64,000 bases of DNA. Origin: Streptomyces stelliscabiei (lineage in GTDB: Bacteria; Actinomycetota; Actinomycetes; Streptomycetales; Streptomycetaceae). The translations under genes and the position numbers were made by a program. Below are positions 24,997-32,656 of this stretch, piece after piece. The notes beneath the pieces were generated by a model. That model ran no database searches. It was not told where the DNA came from and was given only the letters and a program-made list of their open reading frames with translations. Location: NCBI RefSeq assembly GCF_014873495.1, contig NZ_JADBGF010000001.1, positions 9,300,001-9,364,000 on the forward strand, written 5' to 3'. The first letter of the stretch is position 1. Every line of letters begins with the position of its first letter.

Positions 24997-25569
24997 TCAC
25001 CGGCTGCGGTGCAGGGCGACCAGCAGTTGCCAGGCCTGGTCGGCCATCTCCTGGGGGGTGCCGTCGAGGAGGCCGTGCAGCCAGTCGGCGAGGACTCCGG
25101 CGAAGGTGGCGGCCACGGCGGAGGCCACCAGCGGGGCGTCCGCGGCCCCCGCCAGCTCGCGTTCGCGGAGGCTGTAGGCGCGCAGGTCGCGGTGCAGGAC
25201 CCGGCCGAGCGGCCCGCCGCCGCCGGGTGCCAGCAGCGCGCGGTACAGGGCCGCGTGCGGGGCGAGTCCGGCGAAGAACTCCGGCAGCGCCGCCGGGGCC
25301 CGCACCGGGTCGGGGCGGCCCCGCCAGGCGTGCAGCGCCTCCACGGCCTCCCGTACGACATCGGCGCAGGCGTCGACGGCCAGCGCCTCCAGGTCCGGGT
25401 AGTGCACGTAGAAGGTGGCCCGGCCCACCCCCGCCCGGCGGACCAGCGCGGCCACGCTGACCTCGTGCAGGGGCTGGGTGGCGCACTCGTCGAGGAGGGC
25501 CTGACGCAGCCTTGCCCGGGTGCGGGCGGCCCGGGGGTCCTCCGTGGCCCGGGGTTCCTCCGGGGTCAT
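24997..25569 (-). CDS. TetR-family regulator
   Basis: A 190-residue TetR-type protein with the helix-turn-helix VSVAALVRRAGVGRATFYVHYPDLEAL at about residues 38-64 and a helical, Ala/Leu-rich ligand domain. Its ATG at 25569 overlaps the stop of the upstream DUF1304 gene as ATGA, so the two are translationally coupled. The palindromes before DUF1304 (25971-26005) are the likely autoregulatory operators. Confidence 0.9.
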   Translation of the reverse strand: MTPEEPRATEDPRAARTRARLRQALLDECATQPLHEVSVAALVRRAGVGRATFYVHYPDLEALAVDACADVVREAVEALHAWRGRPDPVRAPAALPEFFAGLAPHAALYRALLAPGGGGPLGRVLHRDLRAYSLRERELAGAADAPLVASAVAATFAGVLADWLHGLLDGTPQEMADQAWQLLVALHRSR

Positions 25570-25928
25570 CCCGCGACGAGGACGGCGGCCAGGGCGAGCG
25601 CGCCGGGGAGCGCCTGGGCGACGAGGATGCGGCGGTTGGCGGTGGCGGCGCCGTACACACCGGCGACGATCACGCAGGCCAGGAAGAAGATCTGGACCCG
25701 GTATCCGGTCGGGTCACCGGCGATCAGGCCCCACACCAGGCCGGCGGCGAGGAAGCCGTTGTAGAGCCCCTGGTTGGCGGCCATCGCCGCCGTCCGCTTC
25801 GCCATCTCCGCGTCCAGGCCATGGAAGTTCATCCCCGGCTTCTTCTGCCACAGGAACATCTCCATCACCAGGATGTACGCGTGCAGCAAGGCCACCAGCG
25901 CGACCAGCACGTTCGCCAGGATCTCCAT
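25566..25928 (-). CDS. DUF1304 integral membrane protein
   Basis: A 120-residue protein with four membrane helices (ILANVLVALVALLHAYILVM, LYNGFLAAGLVWGLIAG, VQIFFLACVIVAGVYGAA, LVAQALPGALALAAVL). The segment LHAYILVMEMFLW and the MAANQGLYNGFLAAGL stretch are typical of DUF1304. Function unknown. It is the first gene of a two-gene operon with the TetR regulator, and paired operators lie 43-77 bp upstream. Confidence 0.88.
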   Translation of the reverse strand: MEILANVLVALVALLHAYILVMEMFLWQKKPGMNFHGLDAEMAKRTAAMAANQGLYNGFLAAGLVWGLIAGDPTGYRVQIFFLACVIVAGVYGAATANRRILVAQALPGALALAAVLVAG

Positions 25929-25970
25929 GGTCAACAGTCTCCGTCGTTCACTTCGAGCTTCCGGACTTCT

Positions 25971-26005
25971 TGGACAGGTGTCCACTATAGCTGGACGACT
26001 GTCCA
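25971..26005. promoter_or_regulatory. Paired TetR operator candidates
   Basis: TGGACAGGTGTCCA (25971-25984) and TGGACGACTGTCCA (25992-26005) are two 14-bp palindromes with the same outer half-sites TGGAC/GTCCA and centres 21 bp apart, two helical turns. A TATAGT hexamer (leftward) lies between and overlaps the first site, so binding would block the DUF1304-TetR promoter. Confidence 0.75.
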
Positions 26006-26149
26006 TGAAGTCCAGCGGAGGTCCCTGTGACCACGACCACGGCGCTGTCGGACCCTGCCGCTAGGTTCCGGTGCCGCTACGGCTCCGACGCGTCCTCTCT
26101 CGGGCTCGTTGTCCGGCCCCTGCGCCATGCGGCCCGTCACCTCGGCCGG

Positions 26150-26354
26150 CCTCATGGCGCTCTACGTCCGGCCCGAGCACCGGCGTGGGCGGGTCGGGGC
26201 GCGGATGGTCGGTGACTTTCTCGCGTGGGCGTGGGCGCGGGAGCGGGGCGCCGCGTACGTGGAGGTGACCGCCTCGGCGGGGAACGTGGACGGGATCCGG
26301 TTCTACGAACGGGAGTTGTTCCGGTGCCAGGCGCTCACGCTGCGGCTGAATCTG
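26150..26354 (+). pseudogene. GNAT acetyltransferase C-terminal remnant
   Basis: One frame encodes the acetyl-CoA-binding half of a GNAT protein: LYVRPEHRRGRVGARMV (Q/RxxGxG/A loop), AEVTASAG-like VEVTASAGNVDGIRFYE and a closing LTLRLNL. The N-terminal half of the domain is missing upstream, and no stop follows where the family normally ends. The frame simply runs into the next gene. It looks like a broken gene left beside the TetR/DUF1304 operon. Confidence 0.55.
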
Positions 26355-26430
26355 TGGCCGGCGGGTACCCGGGGAGCGTATGGGCGGCGGCGGACCGTCC
26401 CCCGCGCCCGGGATCCCGTACGGAGGAGAC

Positions 26431-26823
26431 ATGGCACTGGTACAGGCGGGCCTCGTGGTGCTGGACTGCGCCGAGCCGGAGAAACTCGCGGTGTTCTACA
26501 AGGAGCTGCTGGACGGGGAGGAGACCGACGCGACGGCCAACCGTGTCGAGATCAAGGGCGCCTGCGGCGTCCGGCTGGCCTTCCGCAGGGACGTCAACGC
26601 CACGCCGCCGAGCTGGCCCCGCCCCGAGAACTCCCTCCAGGCCCATCTGGACTTCTACGTCGACGACCTGGACGAGGCCGAGCGGCGCATCGTCTCGCTC
26701 GGCGGCCGCCCGGTGGACACCAAGGACGCGGCCGGGCCGTTCGAGGAGCGCGGCTACTCCGACCCGGCCGGTCACTCCTTCACCCTGCGCCGCGAAACGT
26801 CCACGGCCCCGAAACAGGGCTGA
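26431..26823 (+). CDS. VOC-family (glyoxalase-like) protein
   Basis: A 130-residue protein with one vicinal-oxygen-chelate unit pair: LVVLDCAEPEKLAVFYKELL opens the first half, and AHLDFYVDDLDEAERRIVSL with GYSDPAGHSFTL the second. Members act as dioxygenases, glyoxalases or drug-binding proteins; the metal ligands and substrate cannot be fixed here. ATG 26431 is preceded by GGAGGAG. It is followed by a 49-bp palindromic terminator. Confidence 0.88.
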   Translation: MALVQAGLVVLDCAEPEKLAVFYKELLDGEETDATANRVEIKGACGVRLAFRRDVNATPPSWPRPENSLQAHLDFYVDDLDEAERRIVSLGGRPVDTKDAAGPFEERGYSDPAGHSFTLRRETSTAPKQG

Positions 26824-26870
26824 CAGCGACAGGGCTGACGACAGGGCCGACGCCGAGAGGGCCGACGCGG

Positions 26871-26919
26871 CCGGGGCCGGTCCGGTGACCCGCGCCGCGG
26901 GTCACCGGACCGGCCCCGG
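26871..26919. terminator. 49-bp perfect palindrome, bidirectional terminator
   Basis: The arms at 26871-26894 and 26896-26919 are perfectly complementary over 24 bp around a single central C; the left arm starts CCGGGGCCGGTCCGGTGACC. It fills the gap between the convergent VOC (ends 26823) and DUF4235 (ends 26923) genes. Confidence 0.85.
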
Positions 26920-26922
26920 ACG

Positions 26923-27219
26923 TCAGTCCCGGCCGCCCTTCTCGGTGGCCGGCCACACCCCGGTGGACCGCTCGATGGCCTTCGCGCCCGCGCGGTCCAC
27001 CGCGCTGCGCACGACCGCGAAGATCGCGCCCTGCACGGCCGCGGCGAACAGCACCTCGCCCCAGCCGCGGTCCCGGTCCAGCGCGTCGGGCGCGTCGTCC
27101 TCGTGCCGGATCAGCTTCCAGGTCTTCTGGAACGCCAGCGAGGCCAGCGCACCGCCTCCCCAGCCGAGGGCGAAGCCCAACGGCTGGTAGGCGAGCGGGA
27201 GCTTCTTCTTCTTGGACAT
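26923..27219 (-). CDS. DUF4235 small membrane protein
   Basis: A 98-residue protein with a basic N-terminus (MSKKKKLPLAYQPLG), a Gly/Ala-rich first helix (GFALGWGGGALASLAFQKTWKLI) and a second hydrophobic helix (VLFAAAVQGAIFAVVRSAVDR). This is the DUF4235 pattern common in actinobacteria, function unknown. ATG 27219 follows GGAGGAGG. It starts 34 bp after the glutathionyl-hydroquinone-reductase-like gene and may be co-transcribed. Confidence 0.88.
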   Translation of the reverse strand: MSKKKKLPLAYQPLGFALGWGGGALASLAFQKTWKLIRHEDDAPDALDRDRGWGEVLFAAAVQGAIFAVVRSAVDRAGAKAIERSTGVWPATEKGGRD

Positions 27220-27253
27220 GTGGTCCTCCTCCTACGTGTAGCGATGTCGACGG

Positions 27254-28270
27254 TCAGGGGCGACCCTGCGGGGCCACGGCCTCGGCGGCGGGCACCGGCC
27301 CCGGCGCCGTCCCGTCCCCGAACGGGCTGCCGCCCAGGTCCTCGCGGCCGTGCGGCGTGAGCCAGCCCGCCAGATCGGGCCCCAGCGGCACCACGGCGGT
27401 CGGGTTGATGCCCGTGTGCACCTGGTAGTAGTGCCGCTTGATGTGGTCGAAGTCGACGGTGTCGCCGAATCCGGGGGTCTGGAAGAGATCACGGGCGTAG
27501 GCCCACAGCACCCGGTCCTCCGTCAGCTTCCAGCGGTTGCACTTGAAGTGACCGTGGTAGACGGGGTCGAAACGCACCAAGGTCGTGAAGAGGCGGATGT
27601 CCGCCTCCGTGATCGTCTCCCCGACGAGGTAGCGCTGCCGTGCCAGCCGCTCCGACAGCGCCTCCAGTCGCCGGAACACACCGGCACAGGCCTCCTCGTA
27701 CTCCTCCTGCCCGGTGGCGAAGCCCGCCCGGTACACCCCGTTGTTGACGTCCTCGTACACCTCGGCCATGACGGTGTCGATCTCGTCGCGCAGGGCCCGC
27801 GGGTACAGGTCGGGCGCGCCCTCGCGGTGCAGGGCCGTCCACTCGGTGGCGAGGTCGAGGGTGAGTCGCTGGTAGTCGTTGGTGACCAGCTCCCCGCTCG
27901 GCACGTCCACGAGCGCGGGGACGCTGACCCCGCCGGGGTAGTCGCTCTCCCGCGCGTCGTACGCCTCCTTCAGGAACCGGATGCCGAGGACCGGGTCGCG
28001 GCCGTCGGGGTCCAGCGTGAAGCGCCAGCTGCGGTCGTCCTGCACGGGGTCGGCGACGGCCATCGACAGGGCGTTCTCCAGGCCCAGCAGCCGCCGGGAG
28101 ACCACCGCCCGGCTCGCCCAGGGGCAGGCCCGGCTGACCACCAGCCGGTAGCGGCCCGCCTCCACGGGCCAGCCGTCCCGGCCGTCGGCGGTGACCCGGT
28201 CCGCGAAGTGGCTGCCGGACCGCTTGAACGGCTTCCTCCCGTACGCCTCGTTGCCCTCGCCGACACTCAT
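27254..28270 (-). CDS. Glutathione S-transferase family protein, glutathionyl-hydroquinone reductase-like
   Basis: A 338-residue protein of the Xi-class GST (YqjG/ECM4) type. The catalytic Cys about 49 is in RACPWASRAV; LTLDLATEWTALH and the C-terminal helical GST domain (YLVGETITEADIRLFTTLVRFDPVYHGHFKCN) match the family. These enzymes reduce glutathionyl-hydroquinones. Streptomyces use mycothiol, so the natural thiol is probably mycothiol. ATG 28270 is used. It is divergent from the cation-efflux gene. Confidence 0.9.
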   Translation of the reverse strand: MSVGEGNEAYGRKPFKRSGSHFADRVTADGRDGWPVEAGRYRLVVSRACPWASRAVVSRRLLGLENALSMAVADPVQDDRSWRFTLDPDGRDPVLGIRFLKEAYDARESDYPGGVSVPALVDVPSGELVTNDYQRLTLDLATEWTALHREGAPDLYPRALRDEIDTVMAEVYEDVNNGVYRAGFATGQEEYEEACAGVFRRLEALSERLARQRYLVGETITEADIRLFTTLVRFDPVYHGHFKCNRWKLTEDRVLWAYARDLFQTPGFGDTVDFDHIKRHYYQVHTGINPTAVVPLGPDLAGWLTPHGREDLGGSPFGDGTAPGPVPAAEAVAPQGRP

Positions 28271-28376
28271 GCCGTCCGACCTCCCGGTCCGTCCGGATAC
28301 GTATGCCCTGATGAGAGTTCCCCGATTTCGGCGACACCCACGGTGTGAGCGCGACGGGTCGGGGCAAGCGGCGAAC

Positions 28377-29417
28377 GTGACGCGGACACCAGCAGACACG
28401 GAGACGACGGACGACCGGGGCGGGGCGGTGCTCGAAGGGCCGGGGACCCACGACGAGAGCAAGGCGCGGGAGGACCACAGGACGCGGATCACCGTCCTGG
28501 TCGCCCTCGGCGCCAACCTCGTGATCGCCGTGGCCAAGACCGTCGGCGGGCTCCTCGCCGGATCGCCGGCCCTGATGTCGGAGGCCGCGCACTCGGTCGC
28601 CGACAGCCTGAACGAGGTCTTCCTCCTCGCCGCGCTGCGCCGCAGCCGCCGCCCCGCCGACAGCCGGCACCCCTTCGGCTACGGCAAGGAGCGCTTCTTC
28701 TGGTCCCTGCTGGCCGCCGTCGGCATCTTCGTGATGGGCGGCTGCTTCTCCTTCTACCAGGCGTTCCACGCCCTGACGGCCGAGAGCGCCGAGTCCTACG
28801 ACGGCTATGTGGCCGGCATCGCCGTCCTCGGTGTGGCCCTCCTCTCCGAGGGCGCCTCACTGCTCCGCGCCCTGCACCAGGTGCGGAGCCAGGGCGGTGT
28901 CGAGGGGCTCCGGGACCCGGCGCTGCGCACGGTCGTCGCCGAGGACGGCACGGCGGTCCTCGGCGTGACCCTCGCGATCGCCGGGATGGTCCTGCACATG
29001 ATCACCGGCCAGGTCGTCTGGGAGGCCTCCGCCTCGTTCGCGATCGGGGCGCTGCTCGTGTACGTCGCCTACTGGCTCGGCCGGGACGCCCGCGAACAGC
29101 TCATCGGGGTCGCCGCCGACGCCGAACCCAGCCGGAAGATCCGCTCCCTGCTGGCGGCGCAGCCGGAGATCGACAGCGTCGAGGCTCTGCTGACCATGCA
29201 ACTGGGCCTGGACTCCACCCTCGTGGCCGCCCGTGTCGACCTCGTCCCCGGCCTCGACAGCGAGGAGGTCGAGCAGGTCGCCGTCCGTATCAAGGGCTCC
29301 ATCGCCCACATCGTCCCCGAGGCCGACCAGATCTTCCTCGACGTGACGGAGAAGACGGGTGCGGGGAAGCGGGCAGGGGAAAGCCCCGCCGCGACGGGGG
29401 AACGCGGCGGGGCCTGA
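28377..29417 (+). CDS. Cation diffusion facilitator (CDF) transporter
   Basis: A 346-residue membrane protein with about six helices. It has CDF features: SPALMSEAAHSVADSLNEV with the HxxxD metal site, HPFGYGKERFFWSLLAAVGIF, and LRTVVAEDGTAVLGVTLAIAG as the second metal helix. The C-terminal cytoplasmic domain is present (SVEALLTMQLGLDSTLVAARVDLVPG). Zn/Fe/Mn efflux is expected but the metal is not certain. GTG 28377 is the likeliest start, though its ribosome site is weak. The last codons before the stop form a perfect hairpin. Confidence 0.88.
   Translation: MTRTPADTETTDDRGGAVLEGPGTHDESKAREDHRTRITVLVALGANLVIAVAKTVGGLLAGSPALMSEAAHSVADSLNEVFLLAALRRSRRPADSRHPFGYGKERFFWSLLAAVGIFVMGGCFSFYQAFHALTAESAESYDGYVAGIAVLGVALLSEGASLLRALHQVRSQGGVEGLRDPALRTVVAEDGTAVLGVTLAIAGMVLHMITGQVVWEASASFAIGALLVYVAYWLGRDAREQLIGVAADAEPSRKIRSLLAAQPEIDSVEALLTMQLGLDSTLVAARVDLVPGLDSEEVEQVAVRIKGSIAHIVPEADQIFLDVTEKTGAGKRAGESPAATGERGGA
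29383..29413 (+). terminator. Hairpin inside the last codons of the CDF gene
   Basis: GCCCCGCCGCG (29383-29393) and CGCGGCGGGGC (29403-29413) form a perfect 11-bp stem around ACGGGGGAA, ending 2 bp before the stop codon. It probably serves as terminator while still coding for the C-terminal ...SPAATGERGGA. Confidence 0.65.
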
Positions 29418-29534
29418 GTCTCGGGTGCCCGGTGCGCGAGGGGTCATGCGGGGGTGTCGAAGGAATGTCCTCCGCGCTCCCCGGCACTCTCCCTCGCACC
29501 CCTTCTCACCGGCGGCAGGCCGGCGGGCGGGTCC

Positions 29535-29981
29535 TCATTCCGCCGCCGGCTCCAGCACGAAGACGGGAATCTCCCGGTCGGTCTTGGTCTGGTAGTCCGC
29601 GTACGGCGGGTACGCGGCGACCGCGCGCTCCCACCACTCGGCCTTCTCGTCCCCGGTGACCTCCCGCGCGGTCAGTTCCTGCCGCGTGGGTCCGTCCTGG
29701 AGTTCCACCAGCGGGTCGGACTTGAGGTTGTGGTACCAGACCGGGTGCTTGGGCGCGCCGCCCTGCGAGGCCACGACCGCGTACCGTCCGTCGTGCTCCA
29801 CCCGCATCAGCGGTGTCTTGCGGAGCTTCCCGCTCTTCGCGCCGCGCGTGGTGAGCACGATGACCGGCAGCCCCGTGTCCCGCAACGTCGTCCCGCGCGT
29901 GCCGCCCGAGCTCTCGTACAACTCGACCTGCTCGCGCACCCACTGCGCCGGGCTGGGCTCGTACTCGCCCTCAAGTGGCAT
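29535..29981 (-). CDS. Deazaflavin (F420)-dependent nitroreductase-family protein
   Basis: A 148-residue split-barrel protein of the Ddn/FDOR type: VIVLTTRGAKSGKLRKTPLMRVEHDGRYAVVASQGG, and HPVWYHNLKSDPLVEL. The family uses reduced F420 to reduce quinones or nitro compounds. It is solitary. ATG 29981 is used; an AGGGACGG sequence lies upstream. Confidence 0.9.
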   Translation of the reverse strand: MPLEGEYEPSPAQWVREQVELYESSGGTRGTTLRDTGLPVIVLTTRGAKSGKLRKTPLMRVEHDGRYAVVASQGGAPKHPVWYHNLKSDPLVELQDGPTRQELTAREVTGDEKAEWWERAVAAYPPYADYQTKTDREIPVFVLEPAAE

Positions 29982-30097
29982 GGCAACCGTCCCTGGTAGT
30001 CGTGTTCGGCCGTTCCTCGCATTCAACACGCGCCCCTCCCCGTTTCATCCTCGCCCCGGCGATCGGGCACGGGACCTGCCCGCCTTTCGCACGTGCG

Positions 30098-30736
30098 TCA
30101 CCCACCGTGCGACGGCACCAGCATCAGCACCGCCAGTACCGCGATCACGGCACTGGACAGCAGGCCCGTCACCAGGCGCCCCCGGTGTCCGGTCAGGGCC
30201 CGGCCGAGCAGTGCGCCGCCGCCCGCGAGCAGCAGTTGCCAGCTCGCGGAGGCGAGGAACGCGGCGAGGACGAACACCCCCTGCTCCAGCGGGCTGACGG
30301 CCTCGGTGGCGCGGCTGCCGAGCACCAGCGCGGCGAAGTAGACGACGGTGGTGGGGTTGAGGAGGGTGATGCCGAGGAGGGCGACGTAGGCGCGGGCCGG
30401 GCTCACCGGGTCCCGCTGCGCGCGGGTGGTGAGCCGTCCGGCGCGGTACTGGCGCAGGGCCGTGACCGCGCCGCGCACCGCCAGGGCGAGGAGCACCAGG
30501 GCGGAGACCCAGCGCAGGGGCGTGAGCACCGGCTGGAGGGCGGCCGCGAGGGCCGTACCGCAGAGTGCGGCGAGCAGCGCGTACAGTCCGTCGGCCGTCG
30601 CCACGCCGAGCGCGGCGCAGGCTCCGGTCCGCAGCGACGTACGGGCGGTGAGGGAGACGAGGTAGGTCGCGACCGCTCCGACCGGGATGGCGATGCCATA
30701 GCCGGCGAGGAGTCCCGCGACGAGCGCGGCCGTCAT
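30098..30736 (-). CDS. LysE-family exporter
   Basis: A 212-residue membrane protein with five to six helices. The N-terminal motif GYGIAIPVGAVATYLV, GVATADGLYALLAAL and GITLLNPTTVVYFAALVLG (the conserved N-P of helix four) identify the LysE/RhtB family of amino-acid and metabolite exporters. ATG 30736 overlaps the stop of a small upstream ORF as ATGA, so translation is probably coupled. It follows the MarR gene on the same strand, with an operator-like palindrome in between. Confidence 0.9.
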   Translation of the reverse strand: MTAALVAGLLAGYGIAIPVGAVATYLVSLTARTSLRTGACAALGVATADGLYALLAALCGTALAAALQPVLTPLRWVSALVLLALAVRGAVTALRQYRAGRLTTRAQRDPVSPARAYVALLGITLLNPTTVVYFAALVLGSRATEAVSPLEQGVFVLAAFLASASWQLLLAGGGALLGRALTGHRGRLVTGLLSSAVIAVLAVLMLVPSHGG

Positions 30737-30840
30737 GACCGGGGCGGTGTCGGTCCCCACGGTCGGCCGGACTGCTGCTGCCCCCGCACCGGCGTGGCGG
30801 TGGCGGAGGTCAGGGGCAGGGAGGCGTCGATGATGAGCAT
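30733..30840 (-). CDS. 35-residue small ORF coupled to the LysE gene
   Basis: A small ORF (MLIIDASLPLTSATATPVR, then a Gln/Pro/Arg-rich end) stops at the ATG of the LysE gene with an ATGA overlap. Its third codon positions are almost all G or C, like real genes here, and an AGGA lies about 9 nt before its ATG at 30840. It could be a leader peptide that controls LysE translation, or simply an N-terminal relic. I do not recognise the peptide. Confidence 0.4.
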   Translation of the reverse strand: MLIIDASLPLTSATATPVRGQQQSGRPWGPTPPRS

Positions 30841-30923
30841 GGGCAGATCCTGGGGTCGCGGGCCTCGTCCCCGCAATCGAATTACCGGGGACTCTTGACC
30901 GGGGTTCCCTGTCTGCCTAATTT

Positions 30924-30937
30924 GTTTGTATCCAAAC
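30924..30937. promoter_or_regulatory. Operator-like palindrome upstream of LysE leader
   Basis: GTTTGTATCCAAAC is a palindrome with 5-bp arms and TATC in the middle, in one of the few A+T-rich spots of the area (30915-30945). It lies between the MarR stop (30998) and the small ORF/LysE, where a leftward LysE promoter is expected, and may bind the MarR protein. Confidence 0.5.
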
Positions 30938-30997
30938 GATTCAGGCGATGCGAGGGGGTGGCCGAGTGGACGCACGCGCGCGTCCGCCGCGCGGGCC

Positions 30998-31570
30998 TCA
31001 GGCCTTCGGACGGCGACCGCTGCGACGGGGCGCGGGCTCGGCGCCGTTCAGCAGCGTGCGGCGGCGCTCCTCGCCGTGCTCCTCGACCTGCAGCACGACA
31101 CTGCGCAGTCCCTCCGCGAGGCTCCGGCACTCCGTGTCGCTGAGCTGCCCGGTGACGAAGGCCTCCTCCTCGTTGAAGGCCGGGAACACCCGGCGCATCA
31201 GCTCCTCGCCCTGGTCGGTGAGGGCCAGCAGCACCAGCCGCCCGTCCGTCGGGTGGGCCGTCCGCCGCACCAGCCCCCGGGACTCCAGCGTGCGGGCCAC
31301 CCCCGTCAGTGTGCCCTTGGAGATGCCCGCCTCCTCGGCCACGTGCCGGGTCTCGGACTCGCCCCACACCCACACGACCCACAGCACCACGAAGGCCGTC
31401 CACGTCAGGTCGGAGCCGCGCAGCACGGAGTTCTCCAGGTGCTGCCGCACCGCGGAAGCGGCCCGGTAGATGTTCGCCACCGCCGCCATCTGGTCCCGGC
31501 GGATGGGGAAGTCCCCCAGTTTCGCCGCGGCGAGCTTCTCGGCTTCGGTGATGGATCGCTGGCCGGGCAC
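30998..31570 (-). CDS. MarR-family regulator
   Basis: A 190-residue MarR protein. The winged helix runs through LTWTAFVVLWVVWVWGE, the recognition helix AGISKGTLTGVARTLESRGLV and the wing TAHPTDGRLVLLALT. It ends with a basic tail (RRSGRRPKA). GTG 31570 is chosen because GAGGAG stands 5 nt before it; an ATG at 31624 would add 18 residues. It is divergent from the luciferase-like oxidoreductase and upstream of LysE, so it may control both. Confidence 0.88.
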   Translation of the reverse strand: MPGQRSITEAEKLAAAKLGDFPIRRDQMAAVANIYRAASAVRQHLENSVLRGSDLTWTAFVVLWVVWVWGESETRHVAEEAGISKGTLTGVARTLESRGLVRRTAHPTDGRLVLLALTDQGEELMRRVFPAFNEEEAFVTGQLSDTECRSLAEGLRSVVLQVEEHGEERRRTLLNGAEPAPRRSGRRPKA

Positions 31571-31653
31571 GGGGGCTCCTCGAATCGGTGGTGCGGACGG
31601 GTCGATGGTTCGGTCATTCGGCATCAAATTGTACGGAGGAGAGGGAAACCGTC

Positions 31654-32595
31654 ATGAGCACCACCCCCCGCATGCTGCTGGTCCTCAGCGAGAACTGGAC
31701 CCTGACCGGCGGCCGGGCCGACCTGCCCGCCGCCGTACGGTGGGCCCGTGAGGCCGAGGACGCCGGGTTCGACTCCGTCATGGTCAGCGAACACATCGTG
31801 CTCGGACCCGACGCCGCCGCCGACGGGATCATGGGCAACCCCCGCGACTACGCCCTCCCCGGCAACCAGGACCCCTACACCCCCTGGCCCCACTCCCTTC
31901 TCCTCCTCGCCTCCATCGCCTCCGTCACCGAGCGCCTGCGCCTGGCCGCCGCGGCCGTCCTCGCCCCGCTGCGCCACCCCCTGCTGATGGCCCGGGAGCT
32001 GGGCACCCTCGATCTGCTCAGCGAGGGACGGCTGCTGGTGCAGCCCACGGTCAGCTGGAGCAAGGACGAGTACGACGCCCTCGGCGTGCCCTTCGGCAGG
32101 CGCGGCCGGCTGCTCGACGAGCACCTGGAGGTCTGGGCGAAGGCCTGGGGGCCGTCCCCGATCTCCCACGACAGCGAGCACTACCCCTTCCGGGACGTCT
32201 ACTTCGAGCCCAAGGCGTACCGCCCCGAGGGCCCGAGGCTGTGGTTCGGCGGGCAGCGCCTGCACGGCCCCGTACTGCGCCGGCTCGTCCGGTACGGCCA
32301 CGGCTTCCACCCCCTCGGACGGCCCACCCCGGACGACCTCACGGCGCTCGACGAGGCGATGACCGCCGCCGGACGGAACACCGCCGACCTGGAGATGATC
32401 GGCGGCACCCAGGCGGTCTTCCCCGACGACCACGCCCCGGCGGACCTCGGCGCGGCCCTCGCCTCGCTGCCGGAACAGCTGGAACAGGGCTTCACGACCT
32501 TCTGCGTCAAGCCGAACCAGTTCATCGACGACCCCGACGGCGTGGGCGCCTTCTGCAAGGAGGTCATGCGCCGGGTGGAGGCGCTGACGGGATGA
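31654..32595 (+). CDS. LLM-class flavin-dependent oxidoreductase
   Basis: A 313-residue luciferase-like monooxygenase with a TIM-barrel pattern: AREAEDAGFDSVMVSEHI, LLLLASIASVTERLRLAAAAVLAPLRHPLL, LGTLDLLSEGRLLVQP and PRLWFGGQRL. This subgroup often uses F420 or FMN. The substrate is unknown. ATG 31654 follows GGAGGAGAGGG. It is divergent from the MarR regulator, suggesting an inducible oxidative step paired with the LysE exporter, which is inference. Confidence 0.9.
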   Translation: MSTTPRMLLVLSENWTLTGGRADLPAAVRWAREAEDAGFDSVMVSEHIVLGPDAAADGIMGNPRDYALPGNQDPYTPWPHSLLLLASIASVTERLRLAAAAVLAPLRHPLLMARELGTLDLLSEGRLLVQPTVSWSKDEYDALGVPFGRRGRLLDEHLEVWAKAWGPSPISHDSEHYPFRDVYFEPKAYRPEGPRLWFGGQRLHGPVLRRLVRYGHGFHPLGRPTPDDLTALDEAMTAAGRNTADLEMIGGTQAVFPDDHAPADLGAALASLPEQLEQGFTTFCVKPNQFIDDPDGVGAFCKEVMRRVEALTG

Positions 32596-32656
32596 GCACA
32601 CGGCGCGGGGCCGGTGCCGCGCTCGCGACACCGGCCCCGGGCCCGCACCCCGCCGC

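Noticed and set aside
26027..26215. Short frame starting MTTTTALSDPAARFR
   Set aside because: It overlaps the GNAT remnant in another frame and shows no family similarity. It may be the old start region of the broken gene, but that cannot be supported.
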